Source: Rhypophila decipiens
Lineage: Eukaryota; Ascomycota; Sordariomycetes; Sordariales; Naviculisporaceae
Direction: 5' to 3'
NCBI GenBank assembly: GCA_033297075.1
Contig: MU858130.1
Span: 100,703 to 164,702, forward strand
DNA: 64,000 bases
Shown one piece after another: positions 1 to 10,220 of the stretch (position 1 is the stretch's first letter; each line of letters starts with the position of its first letter). The position numbers were made by a program, and so were the translations under genes. The notes below the pieces were generated by a model. It saw only the letters and a list, made by a program, of their open reading frames with translations. It was not told the DNA's origin and did not search any database.

Positions 1-722
1 TGGCTTCGACTGCTGTGGGCGTTGAGCTTGGTCGACGCCGTGACGCGATTGTTGTTTGCCTCGATATACAGTCTCTCGAAATCCTTCAGATCCTCGCACG
101 ACCGCTCCGATAACCCAACCACGATTGTCTTGCCGTCCTTCTCCCGGAGGGGCAGCCCAGATGGGGTTCGCTTCTCGGGAGGCTCCATCAGGTCAAAGAC
201 CTTGTCGTTGTATATCTCGTAGTACGCCAGGGCGACCTTGACCGTCGTGTCGCCGCCCGTGTCCTTGGTGATCTTCTTCGCCCTACGGAAGACGTTGCTG
301 AGCAGCCTGGGGATCACCCCGCGCTCGGCCAACTTGAGACCACCTCGCATCGTATGTGTCTTGCCGGTGCCGGTTACGCCGTAGGCAAAGAGCGTTACAT
401 CTAAGCCTTGGAAGAGAGCCTTCATGTGGGGAGCCACTGCAGGAGAGTGAATCAGTTCAGGTTAGCTTCCCGAGCGCGTCTTGTTCCGTGGAGGGGCAGG
501 AGGGAGCTTGCCTTCAGCAGTAAATAGCTCCTCCTGCGTCGTGGACTGGTCGTAGACGCTATTGAAGGTGAACGAGAACTCTTCAGCCTCGTTCTTGGGA
601 CTGGGAATCTTGACAATCGTCAAGGGCTTCCCCTCCTCGGCGGAATCGGCTCGGACGATGACATCTTTGTCCAACTCTTTTTCAAGAAGAGGACGGATTC
701 TCGCAACGACGCGTACAGACAT
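1..722 (-). CDS. Kinesin motor-domain protein, N-terminal part (runs off the window)
   Basis: This is the amino-terminal part of a kinesin, an ATP-driven microtubule motor. Exon 1 is 722..512 and starts MSVRVVARIRPLL, the typical first strand of the motor. Exon 2 is 436..1 and contains the P-loop GVTGTGKTHTM and the switch I segment ending LNAHSSRS. The junction reads TAE-VAPHMKALFQG as in other kinesins. The joining intron (511..437, 75 bp) starts with GC rather than GT (GCAAG...CAG). The gene continues to the left of position 1, so stalk and tail are not visible and the subfamily is uncertain; the short N-terminus directly before the motor would fit kinesin-4 or kinesin-10 types. Upstream in-frame codons up to 1187 are open but look like leader sequence. 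It is divergent from the AIM24-like gene across about 540 bp. Confidence 0.9.
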
Positions 723-1262
723 GACGGGAGCTGTTTTGGTCAGTATTAGGCTCTTCCCCTGACATGAGATAAGGAAAATAACAAAAAGAAGAATAAAAAA
801 GCCGAAATCCAACGCCAATCGCCACACTCGCGAAATCCAATGCAGCAAATGCAAGAGAGGGATGCTTGCAAGAGATGGAGAGGAAGTCGAGGTGGTGGCC
901 CTTGCTTCAATTTCGATGGAACGGTGCCGACGTGCCAGGAATTGCCGAATTGGAACGGTTTGGTTGGTGCGCCCCATCTTTGGCACTAAACAGTCACTGT
1001 AGCAACGGCCAGCAGCTGCCGTCAATTTTGAGATCCAGGGGTAAGCTCTGAAGTTTAGGTCCGTGCTCCATGGACCCAGTTTTGAATGCCCCGCCGAAAC
1101 CTGTTCCCGGGCCATTGCCTGCCGCCGGGAGCCAATTGCAGGCGCATCCATGGGAATTTCCGGGCCTTGAGCTTTTTCTGTATCCAACTTTCAAGATCCA
1201 TTCCTCTGTCGTCATCTTTTCAACGTCTGCGACAAGAGAATCGACATCCATGCACCGCCGTC
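723..1262. other. Divergent intergenic region, kinesin / AIM24
   Basis: This stretch separates two divergently transcribed genes and must hold both promoters. The ORFs in it are overlapping and resemble no family I recognise. I see no clear TATA element or repeat. Confidence 0.5.
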
Positions 1263-2560
1263 ATGCATGGCCAGTCACCACTTGTCAGGGCATCGCGCTC
1301 TGCTAGATTGACGGCCGCCAGACGACTCATTGACAAGCCGAGCTTCGTCTGCCGACAGTGTCGAGCGATCCAGATCAGTGCAGCCCCCACCACCGAATCG
1401 CGACCTGCGACAGATGCATTTGGGACGGCTTCAGCTAGGGACTCGGCAGGTGGGCAATTTCTCTCCTCTGGCCTCGGTGACTTCTTGACAATCGCTAACA
1501 GTGCCTCTTCAGATGCCCGCTTCGAAGTCCTCGGCTCTCCCTCCTCCCTCCTATCCGTCACCCTCTCGCCCTCACAAAGACTCTATACCAGACGAGGGAC
1601 GCTGGTCTCGGTAGCGGGAAAGGTTGAAAGTGTACAGCAATCTTCGCTCTTTGTGCATTCTCGACCAAGCTGACGTATCCTCAGGCGCAATCGACCCTCT
1701 CCCTCCTCTCCCCTTTCCGACGAGCCTTCCTAGGCATCCCCTTCCTCTACCAGCGCATCTCCTCGACGACCCCAATAACCGCCCTCATAGGGACAAAGTC
1801 CCCCTCGACGACCTTTTCCGTCCTGCACCTCGACGGCACAACCGACTGGGTCGTGGCCCAGCGCAATGCCCTCCTCGCATGGACAGGACATACCCTCGCC
1901 CCGACGCCGCGCATTCAGCAAGGCCTGGCAGTTGCACACTGGGGAAACACACACCTCACCGGCCGCGGTCTGGCTGCTTTATCCTCGCCAGGCCAGATCT
2001 ACACCCTCACGCTGGAAAACGAGTCCGACGAGATAATCCTCCACCCGTCGCACGTCGTGGCCTACAGTGTGACCAGGTCCCCGCCCTTGCCGTTCCGCCT
2101 GCGCAGCACGAAACTCAATCTTTCGATCCCCGCCGTCCCGAGCACAATTTCTCTAGGAATCAAGAACATGGTACCGGACAGAGTAACAAAATTCATGCGC
2201 GCCATGCGGGACACGGACACCTACAAATTCATGGCAAGGATGTTGTACAGCCTTCGAACATCAGCAAGAAGATCAATCTGGGGTGATAGGTTATTTTTGC
2301 AGTTCAAAGGGCCGATGACGATATTAATGTCTAGCCGTGGGGTTCGGGTGTCTGATGTTTTGAGTAAAGAGGATGTTAATGAGATTGCTGATGCCGAGGC
2401 TGGAGTTGTTCCCAAGGCGGTGGAGCTTGCGTATCAACCTAGAGTGGAAGAGCCTGTTAAGAGGGTTCAGAAGCCTGTTGTTGTTCGGGTTGCGGCTGTG
2501 GGGAAGGATGGCAAGGTTAGTTTTGAGGATTCTAGGGGGTTGAACGAGTTTGTCAGGTGA
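1263..2560 (+). CDS. AIM24-family mitochondrial protein
   Basis: Exons 1263..1449, 1513..1631 and 1685..2560 sum to 1182 bp and give a 393-residue protein. The N-terminus is rich in Arg and hydroxylated residues with few acids, as expected for a mitochondrial targeting presequence. The body resembles the AIM24 family (altered inheritance of mitochondria 24), an inner-membrane protein affecting respiratory-complex and MICOS integrity in yeast: [21 protein letters not shown] and a C-terminal [10 protein letters not shown] segment. Intron 2 (1632..1684) is required to keep frame. Intron 1 (1450..1512, 63 bp) has GT-AG ends and a GCTAAC branch site but is a multiple of three with no stop, so retention would add 21 residues. 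The start is the first ATG directly before the presequence. Convergent with MutY. Confidence 0.85.
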
Positions 2561-3215
2561 GCTCTGTCCATCCAGTGATGGTGATCAGGGGCTGAAACGG
2601 GGATGCCTTGTTGGACCTGTATTCTTTTAAGCAATTAGATATGTGTATAACTTATATATTCCTTTTGTGGTTCCATGGCCTTTTCCTACGTAAATGGGAC
2701 AAGAAGACACCGTGGCCTGCCCATGCCTACCTCTACACTACACATTGTTCCCTTGTTCAGTGTCTGGTCACCTGGATCGTGGGAAAGAGTGTGACATGAA
2801 CAATGTGGGATTACATACATTATATCCATAGCCGATTAAAAGAGAGGCTTCAAAGGCAAATAAAGCTGCATTAGGGTGTCTGATTATAAGGCCCACCAGT
2901 ATTTTTATATTAAAGTTCACACCCTGACGCTAACTTGTTACTCGTCCCAACACGTGTTATCCGGGATCTTTGCCCACCATCGATATCCTGTTCTTGATTA
3001 CTACTACAGGCCATTCCAGTCACACATCGCCCAATTGAAGTCTCATGACAAAATAGTCCTTTCCATCCAAAGGTAAACAGAGCAAGAAAAAAAGATAAAA
3101 GAAACCACGAAGAAGGTAAACAAAAGCAAGTATCCAAATACAAAAGAAACGAGCACATGCGTCGGTATCCTTACACCTGCTAACATCCAAGAACAAACAA
3201 TCCAATCGCGTGTAT
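2561..3215. other. Convergent intergenic region, AIM24 / MutY
   Basis: This should hold both 3' UTRs. It is moderately AT-rich; no gene, RNA or repeat was recognised. Confidence 0.5.
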
Positions 3216-5699
3216 TTACTCGGCAGCACCCAAGAGCTCCTCCTCAGTCCGCTTGACCATCTCCCAGCAACGCCTCATGCCCGCCCCCATGGTCATCTCG
3301 TCCACCTGGGCAGGCGTAAGCCACCTCTGCGTCTTTCCATACATGGCCCAGTGATGATGTCGCCTCGTCTCAGGATGCGTATCATCCAGCTCGAAAAACT
3401 GAACATACATGAACATCTTGATATGCGAGAATGTCCAGGGGATTATTCCCAGCTCGCCGACGTGTGTTATCAGTGGCGGACCCCCTGCTTCGTCCCAGTA
3501 GCGGGTTATTTCGTTTGGGATCTCGTCGCCGTATTTGTCGTAGACGGGCTCTGGGCGGGGAGAGATCAAGAGCTCGGATTTGATGATTATCTCGTCTAGG
3601 AGCTCGCGTTCTACATTTTCCGTGGTGCCCTCGGAGTTGGGCTGAAGTGGCTTGCGGGCTGGGTGTCGGGGCCTGCCCGTGAATGGTGTTGCGTCGAAAG
3701 TCGTGCTGGGGAGCTCCCACATGTTGGGGAGGAGGCCCTTGGGGGTTCGTCGCTGGATGAGATAACGCCCGTCCGAGACACGCCGGAGGGCGAAAACCTG
3801 GGATTCCTGTTGCTTGAGAGTCTTTCTCGCTGGTTTGGGTGGGTATTTTGCCGTGTGGTGGTTGATCATGGCGAATGCTCGGGCAGAGTGGACAATCGTT
3901 CTCTCGTGGTCGAGCGTGAGGATTGATTTGATGCGGTAGGGGTGCCCGTTGTTGACCTCGCGGTATTTGACGTTGGTGTTTCCGTCTGTGCAGATGCCGG
4001 CTTCTTGAGACTGGCCCTCATCGCACCATGTGCACAAGTCCTCGATGTCTTGGAGGACTTGGCGTCGTGGTCTGAGAGCTGGGGCACGATAGTCGGTCGC
4101 TTCTGTGCCCGGGCCAGAAATGTCCTCGCTGTGAAGGGCAAGCGCGAACCCTTCGCTGTAGGCGCGGCAGGTGGAAGTGATGGGGCATGCTGTGCAGTCG
4201 GGTTTCGGTGTGCATATCGTGCTCCCCAGCTCCATGAGAGCTTGGCCCAGTTTTCCCGGTTTGTCGCTAAGAGGAAGTCCCTTATGCATCATAAAAACAC
4301 GTCGGTTGTTTGGTTCTTCTTTCTTGACATGGCCGTCTTCCTCTCCGAGCCCATCGCCCTCCTCATCAGCATCGACCAACTCGATCCCTCTAATCTCGTC
4401 CCGCACAACCTGCTCAGCCAACTCTTCAGCGGCCTTCCAGGTACAGTGCCACGCATCTGAGTAGGTACTTCGAATTTCACCAAACAAGCCCATTTGTCTG
4501 CTCATCACCCGCAACACATTCCCATCCACCAAGGCGGCCGGCTTGCCATACACAATCGCCGCGATCGCTCCAGCCGTGTACCTCCCCACCCCTGCCATTT
4601 TATTCTGCAAGACTTCCACGTCGGATGGAATAAGCCCGCCAAATGACTTGCAAACTGTCTTGGCTGCTTGATGGATCCTCGTCGCGCGGTTGTAGTATCC
4701 CAGACCCCTCCAAGCGTCGAGAACTTCTTGCCTGTCCGCCGCCGCAAGATGCTGGATCGTGGGCCAGCGATCCATCCATCGATTCCAGTAATCGATCACC
4801 GTGGCCACACGGGTCTGCTGGAGCATGACCTCGGAGATCCAGACCTCGTAGGCGCGCTTCTCGAGCATCTGGCGGAGATGGGCTGATCCGTGGGGGTACA
4901 GGGCTGGGTTAATCCACGGTTTGCGCCAGGGCATGGCGCGGTGGGAGGTCACCGAGTCGAACCAGCTGAGCAGGTCCTGCCGAGCTCCGAGGTTGTTGAG
5001 AAGCAGTGGGTGGTGGTAGCTGCGTGAGTGTCCATTGGGATCCCGACGAGCTGGGGCTGCAATGATTTGCAGATTCCACAGGGAATTTCCTGCTAGGTCC
5101 TCTCTCCTGCGCTTGTTGTTGGCCTCCCGGTCCGGGATAGCTGGGGCTCTTCTCTTGACTCTTGGAACACCGGGCTCCTCCTTGATCTCCTCCTTGATCT
5201 CATCCTTGACAAAGTGATGAGACTCTTCTTTGAGTTCAGGTGTCACGGCACGACTTTGTGCATCATCGTCATCGGACTCTTCCGCCTGGATGTCCTCAGA
5301 TTTGATGTTCACGCTGGAGGCGCGACTTTGGGCATTATCCTCGTCAACCCCTTCATCGTCGACATCCTCTTCTTTCAAATCAGGGGACATGGAGCGGCTT
5401 TGTGAACCATCGTCATCCAATCCTTCGTCATGGACATCCTCTTCTTTGAATTCTGGCGTCATGTCGCGACTCTGTGCATCATCGTCGTCATCAGCCGCTT
5501 CGTCTTTGACATACTCTTCTTTGAATTCAGGCGTCATGTCTCGACTTTGTGCATCGTCGTCATTGGGATCTTCTGCCTGGATGTCCTCAATTTTAACGTT
5601 CACGCTGGGAGCAGCGCGTGCAGGCTCCTCGACTTCGGATTTGATCTCTTCCGCGCGGGCGGCGGCCCTTCTTGTGGCTTGTCTTGTAGCGGGCGGCAT
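3216..5699 (-). CDS. A/G-specific adenine DNA glycosylase (MutY homologue) with acidic N-terminal repeats
   Basis: An 827-residue protein in one exon. It removes adenine mispaired with 8-oxoguanine in base excision repair and should act in nucleus and/or mitochondria. From the N-terminus: an acidic repetitive tail (about 18-176), two basic patches that may be nuclear localisation signals (RVKRRAP, NNKRRRE), then the HhH-GPD glycosylase core (about 240-515). The catalytic Glu sits in ISEVMLQQTR (E290), the hairpin is MAGVGRYTAGA, and the catalytic Asp is in VDGNVLR (D392). The [4Fe-4S] loop has Cys 496, 502, 505 and 511. A NUDIX-like 8-oxoG-recognition domain follows (about 630-800). An acidic insertion lies at about 438-468. 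The protein is much longer than bacterial MutY (about 350 residues) because of the tail and inserts. The spacing between the first two cluster cysteines is five residues rather than the usual six. Confidence 0.93.
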   Translation of the reverse strand: MPPATRQATRRAAARAEEIKSEVEEPARAAPSVNVKIEDIQAEDPNDDDAQSRDMTPEFKEEYVKDEAADDDDDAQSRDMTPEFKEEDVHDEGLDDDGSQSRSMSPDLKEEDVDDEGVDEDNAQSRASSVNIKSEDIQAEESDDDDAQSRAVTPELKEESHHFVKDEIKEEIKEEPGVPRVKRRAPAIPDREANNKRRREDLAGNSLWNLQIIAAPARRDPNGHSRSYHHPLLLNNLGARQDLLSWFDSVTSHRAMPWRKPWINPALYPHGSAHLRQMLEKRAYEVWISEVMLQQTRVATVIDYWNRWMDRWPTIQHLAAADRQEVLDAWRGLGYYNRATRIHQAAKTVCKSFGGLIPSDVEVLQNKMAGVGRYTAGAIAAIVYGKPAALVDGNVLRVMSRQMGLFGEIRSTYSDAWHCTWKAAEELAEQVVRDEIRGIELVDADEEGDGLGEEDGHVKKEEPNNRRVFMMHKGLPLSDKPGKLGQALMELGSTICTPKPDCTACPITSTCRAYSEGFALALHSEDISGPGTEATDYRAPALRPRRQVLQDIEDLCTWCDEGQSQEAGICTDGNTNVKYREVNNGHPYRIKSILTLDHERTIVHSARAFAMINHHTAKYPPKPARKTLKQQESQVFALRRVSDGRYLIQRRTPKGLLPNMWELPSTTFDATPFTGRPRHPARKPLQPNSEGTTENVERELLDEIIIKSELLISPRPEPVYDKYGDEIPNEITRYWDEAGGPPLITHVGELGIIPWTFSHIKMFMYVQFFELDDTHPETRRHHHWAMYGKTQRWLTPAQVDEMTMGAGMRRCWEMVKRTEEELLGAAE
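5172..5648 (-). repeat. Degenerate tandem repeat in MutY N-terminus with SUMO-consensus array
   Basis: About five imperfect copies of a unit of roughly 25-30 codons centred on AQSRDMTPEFKEE occupy codons 18-176 of the MutY gene. The copies vary (DMTPEF, SMSPDL, AVTPEL) but keep a psi-K-x-E core within Asp/Glu-rich surroundings. K20, K36, K60, K65, K85, K109, K133, K157, K165, K169 and K173 all fit this core. Confidence 0.85.
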
Positions 5700-6492
5700 C
5701 TTTGTTCCAATTTAGTTGCCAAAAAAGACTGACAAACCCAAAAAAGACGTCGAATTGCAGACTTTGTAAAATGTTGGAGGTTCGGCTGTGAATCGCGAAA
5801 CCACTTAACGCGAACGACGCGTTTGAGCTGGTGAAGCTACCCTTACCCATGCCCTGTTGGGACAAGCGTGGCTGCTTGGTCAGCACTAACCCTGACCCTA
5901 AGATTGCCATGTCTCACGCTGTGAAATGTGTGAGCATCGCGATGTTGTGAAAAACTCACATTTTTGACGTGGAAGTTGGCAGTTATCCGAGCCGAGGCGA
6001 TCATTTCTTCGGAAAGTGGGTGAGATTATGAGATCGGGCGTTTAAAGTACAGGCAAGGCACAATATTCCAACGTCCCTTGGCAGCAACCTGTGCATGGAC
6101 GCAAGATTAGATGAGTTGGAGAAACAATCAAGAATTATTTCCCCAGCTTGAGTATAGCTACCCTAGATATCAGCCGGCACTGTTTCCGGATTGGCATTAC
6201 AAGCGGGATAACCATCTTCACCTTCAGCTGATAAGACCTCTCGGCGGTTGATAGCCTAAACGCAGTTCTGGGCACTTGGGATACCACCCATTCGAGTTGA
6301 GAGATATTAAGTGTGGGGAATGGAAGTCTAATATACAAGATGGAATGAAGGCCATTCTTCCAGAACATGCGTACATACTATATTGCTGCTTGCTTTAACA
6401 TATATATCCCCCCCGTCTAATTTGCAGATTGAGTCTGGGTGACTCCAACTCGTAACGTCAACTCATTCCAGACACAACAACTGACCAGAATC
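5700..6492. other. Divergent intergenic region, MutY / secreted Cys-rich protein
   Basis: Holds the promoters of both flanking genes. Apart from a TATA-like element at 6401..6407 nothing specific was recognised. Confidence 0.5.
6401..6407 (+). promoter_or_regulatory. TATA-like element
   Basis: TATATAT lies about 90 bp upstream of the ATG of the small secreted protein and is followed by a C-run; position and orientation fit a core promoter. Confidence 0.4.
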
Positions 6493-6935
6493 ATGCGTCT
6501 CCTCGTGTCTTTGATTCCCTTACTAGCGGGAGTAGCCCTCGCCGTCGACTACGGTCCGTGCGATTACAACGGCAACGAGAACTGCCGCGAGATCATGGAG
6601 AACACGGCCTGCTTCCTCAACCCCAGGACACCCGAGCAGGTATTCAGCTGTATTACCGGCGGAGCATCAGGGGTAAGAATCACCTCGCATGAGACCATGT
6701 CTCAAGCAGACTTTAACTGAGATTGTTACAGGTTTGCGCGTGTTACGGATGCTTGGGTTATCCGCCCGTCGGCGACCTGCTCAACAAGACAGGTGCTTGT
6801 GTGTAAGTGCCAGCTATACTAGTATTTCCGGCGATACGACTTTTGTCCTTTGACGATCCCACTGCTAAGACTTGAAACAATTGTCGTTGTAGGGGAGTAC
6901 CGACCGACCCTCCCAAGCCCTCTTGGGAAGAGTGA
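6493..6935 (+). CDS. Small secreted cysteine-rich protein (8 Cys), effector candidate
   Basis: Exons 6493..6672, 6732..6802 and 6893..6935 sum to 294 bp, a 97-residue product. Both introns (60 and 90 bp) have GTAAG donors; the second has a GCTAAG branch site. Residues 1-18 form a signal peptide (MRLLVSLIPLLAG core, cleavage near ALA-VD). The mature chain of about 79 residues has eight cysteines, in the contexts GPC, ENC, TAC, FSC, VCAC (two), GC and GAC. An even number in a short secreted chain suggests four disulfides. One N-glycosylation sequon (LLNKTG) is present. No family is recognised. It could be an effector or an extracellular antimicrobial-type peptide; I infer only that it is exported. 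Expression is probably driven from the TATA element about 90 bp upstream. Confidence 0.75.
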
Positions 6936-7142
6936 TGGAGCTACCAAAATAGAACAGGGATCAAAGATGACCGGATGAGTATCAAGCAAAAGCAGGACAA
7001 TAGAACTGAAGCGAAAAAATGGATCATACTCAGCAATAGGGATATACATAGGAAATCCAGCACCATTCTCTTTCCTGCTCTTTCACGTCTTCGATTCTTG
7101 ACACTTCGTCTGGACAATCGAGCAAAAGCTCGCCTTCTCTCT

Positions 7143-8836
7143 TTAGACCTTCTTCAGAACAAGAAACCCAACTTGCACCCCACGTGCCGCTACAAACACT
7201 AAAACACTTGCCAAAATGGTACATCCACAAAAGATCTGCAGTCCAAGATAACTTCCTCCTTGTGCCGACACAACAGCTCCAGCGATAGGCGATCCCGTCA
7301 AGGAGCCAAAACTCGCCACTGCAAACGCAGCCCCCGTACGAACGCCCATCTGACTGATTTCCGGTGACACCTGGGCAATAACCGCCGGCAATAGCGAGAT
7401 AAACCCGCCTGACGACAGACCAAACAAGACGGCATACAAAATTATGGCCGCGACGCTCTTCCCGGGGATCCAGATTCCCAATGTGACAATGCTCGACAAG
7501 GCACAGACGAGAATCATGACGTTGAACCGCCCGACCCTGTCCGCCGCGATGGCTGGAAAGATTCTTCCAATGATGCTGTAATTATCCCCAGTTAGCAAGG
7601 CATTCTGATGACCATGAAATAATGCTTTAGTAGAAAGAACTCACCTGACAGCATTGATAATGGGCAACAGATACTCCACAACATTCTCGTCCAGTCCCAA
7701 GTCCTTTGCCTGCAGTAGGATATAGCTGAGCGGCAAGAAGACGCCCCAGAAGAACAAGAAACTCGCCACTACCGTCAGGACAAACGGCAACTCCTTAAAG
7801 CCACCAATGACAGCCCCCCATGTGAACTTCTTCTTTGAAGTAGCAGCACCCTTTGTACCCTCTGGTGGCCTATTTAGCTCAGCATGATATCCACTCGGCA
7901 AGGAGCTTAGCTCTGGCAACACTGGAGCCTTTTTAACAGTAAGATAAGTAACCACCAATAGAAGCCCCAACAGTAACCCTACGGCTCTCATTGTCCAGGG
8001 GAATCCAACCCGCATAATCAACTTATTCATCATGATGGGCAGAACTACAAACCGCTGGACATGATACCCAGGGCCGTGGCTGTCATATTCTTTCTCTTCG
8101 TGCGCATGGGCGAGAACCACGCCGCGGCCGAGGAAATGCACGCGTTGAAAACGGCTGCCGATCCTACCGAAGCAAGGACTGCTTGTGCCTGGAAGAACTG
8201 GTAATATTCTTTCGATACCGAAATCATCATCAACCCGGTTATGTACGCCAAACTACCGAGGATGAGCAGGTAGCGCGGTCCGTAAAGGTCAAAGATTCGG
8301 CCGAACTATCAACATGTCTTACGAATTAGTATTCAGGAACATTGGCACCAAGGGGCAGTTCAGTTGAAAGAAGGAGAATAACTAAGACGTACAAACAATC
8401 CAAAGAAGACCATGCTCCAAACTTGAACGCTGGTGATCCAGCTGATTGTCGAAGGCGAGTAACTCGACAAGGGTCCCTCGGCATAGTAGGTCACGAAGAC
8501 CCCGATGCAGTTGGCTAGACCGAAGGTGCAGAATTGCCCACACCAGCCTCCGAGAATGATATACCAGGCTGAATATCCTGACTCTATTCGCTGGACCGTC
8601 TCGTTGGGGCTTTTCGGAGTTGCTCTTTGGATCTCGGGAGGTGGTTTTACAGAACCGGACTGGGTCTTTTCGGTGTCCATATACGTGTCGCTATTGGGGC
8701 TGACTGCCTCGCTGCTGTTTGATGGAAGCTCAGGATCGCGGTGAGCGTCGGACTCTAGTGACTGGTCCATCATATCGATCAAGTTGCTCGCTGACGTCCA
8801 GGCTGGATTGTAAGCAAATATACACGATGGATTCAA
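7143..8836 (-). pseudogene. MFS transporter, monocarboxylate-transporter type, frameshifted
   Basis: Exons 8836..8393, 8305..7645 and 7575..7143, joined by GT-AG introns (87 and 69 bp), encode a 12-TM major facilitator related to fungal monocarboxylate-permease-like proteins. The N-terminus is a long polar tail, then [30 protein letters not shown] spans TM2 and the MFS A-like loop. After the segment ALGIMSSG the frame meets TAG (8047..8045). The homologous continuation VVLPIMMNKLI is found in another frame a few bases on. The family normally has a serine/glycine-rich stretch of about five residues here, so a small deletion with frame loss is the simplest explanation. The three exons sum to 1538 bp, not divisible by three. 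The rest is intact to the C-terminus, so decay looks recent; an assembly error cannot be excluded. ATG 8773 is an alternative start. Confidence 0.75.
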
Positions 8837-8922
8837 GTTGGCGTCTATGTTTGGAGGACGTGAATTTATTCTTTAAGGTACGGAGCAGTAAGAGACGCAA
8901 ATCCTGGTCATGGAACTCTTTC

Positions 8923-8931
8923 TTTTATATA
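8923..8931 (-). promoter_or_regulatory. TATA box of the MFS gene
   Basis: On the minus strand TATATAAAA lies about 87-95 bp upstream of the MFS start codon, an appropriate core-promoter position. Confidence 0.5.
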
Positions 8932-9939
8932 TAATTAGGTCGACTGAACGTATCTCGGCCATGGAGAGGGTGATGCATGTTAACTCCGTTCTTCCCCGTT
9001 CTTCCCCGCGCCGCTCCGTGAAGACCGAGATTCTCCGGCCCGCTCCGGGCCCATGGGACCGCACAACGCACGACGCATCGCCCCTTCCTCCGGCTCCTGG
9101 CCGAGAATTGTCCGATATGGTCAGGCGCAATCCATGTTTCCCACCAACGGAACGCGGCCACTTTAACAGCTGAACAACTTTCTATCAATACGACGGTCCC
9201 CCTTCCCACGCATGGCATTGATATGTCACGGCTTTGACGTTTGTGACACTTCTTGCCTTGTCACTAGGTCTAAGAACCGGCACGAGGAAATGTAGTGTTC
9301 TGTACCCTGGAAGTGGCCACGGACCTCTACCTGCAAGCGTGGCTTGGCTTCCTACAAACTCCCCAACTAGACTTAACTCCGTGCTTAGCCCTTTCCTTTT
9401 GGCGACGCAAACTTATGAGCCTTTTAAAAAGCCCCGACTTTGGAAGGGGGTCTCTGGACCCCAGACCGCCAAGGATTTCCTCTTTGAGACACCGAATATC
9501 CGTATTAAGCTTCTCTCCTTCTGTGTTCTCTCCCGGCTGTCAAAATTTAGTTTGCATATAACACTTGGCGACTCTGGCACAGCTACCCCTTAAATATAAT
9601 TCCAGCTTTCATCCAATCACAAGGTTGAGCTATTTCTTGGTGACACATCACTGCATGCGGCTGAAGGAACTTTTGTTTCGAGGTAGACCTCATACCCCAT
9701 CAGGTTCATGTCAACAATAGGGGTACGGGTATTCTTCAAAATTGCTTCACTGACGTCTTATAGGAAGTCAAACACTTTTCATTATTCTCCTCGTAGGTAG
9801 CCATACACGATATATACTTGCTTCTCAACGAGTCCACTTCAACTTTTAGGTACTCTCTTACTTTTTACAGCATCTATGCATAATCCAAAATGTTGTTAAC
9901 ATATGCACTTCCGGGTCTGGCTACCCTCGGTCTACAGTC

Positions 9940-10220
9940 ACTCCTATGGCTTCCTTAAATATAATAGATTAACTAGTTGTTATATACTTATAGCTATAGT
10001 AGTTACAATCCCCGTATTTAAGATCGTCTACTCTTACTAGTTTTACTAATATTGTATGACTAACTGCTGTAGCACTTGCTAATTATTTATGACTAAGCTA
10101 CTGCTCTCCAAGAGCCCTACGGACAGAACATTGAACCTACCCTAGTAATAAGTAGCCGACGTCATCGGATCGTCCATAATACTTATAATAGGCACTTGCA
10201 TGTAACAGCTAGGTAAATGT
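9940..10220. repeat. AT-rich degenerate tract, possible RIP-mutated repeat relic
   Basis: This stretch has many TA/AT steps, short motifs such as TTAAATATAAT and TAGCTATAGTAG, and stops in every frame, in contrast to the flanks. In ascomycetes such islands are usually remnants of transposons hit by repeat-induced point mutation. No terminal repeats or coding relic were identified, so this is inference. Confidence 0.3.

Noticed and set aside
723..1187. Upstream in-frame extension of the kinesin ORF (to 1187)
   Set aside because: Lies before the conserved motor start and looks like leader; kinesins of this form start at the motor.
9234..9593. 119-codon ORF with a hydrophobic start upstream of the AT-rich tract
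   Set aside because: No conserved features and no cysteine pattern.
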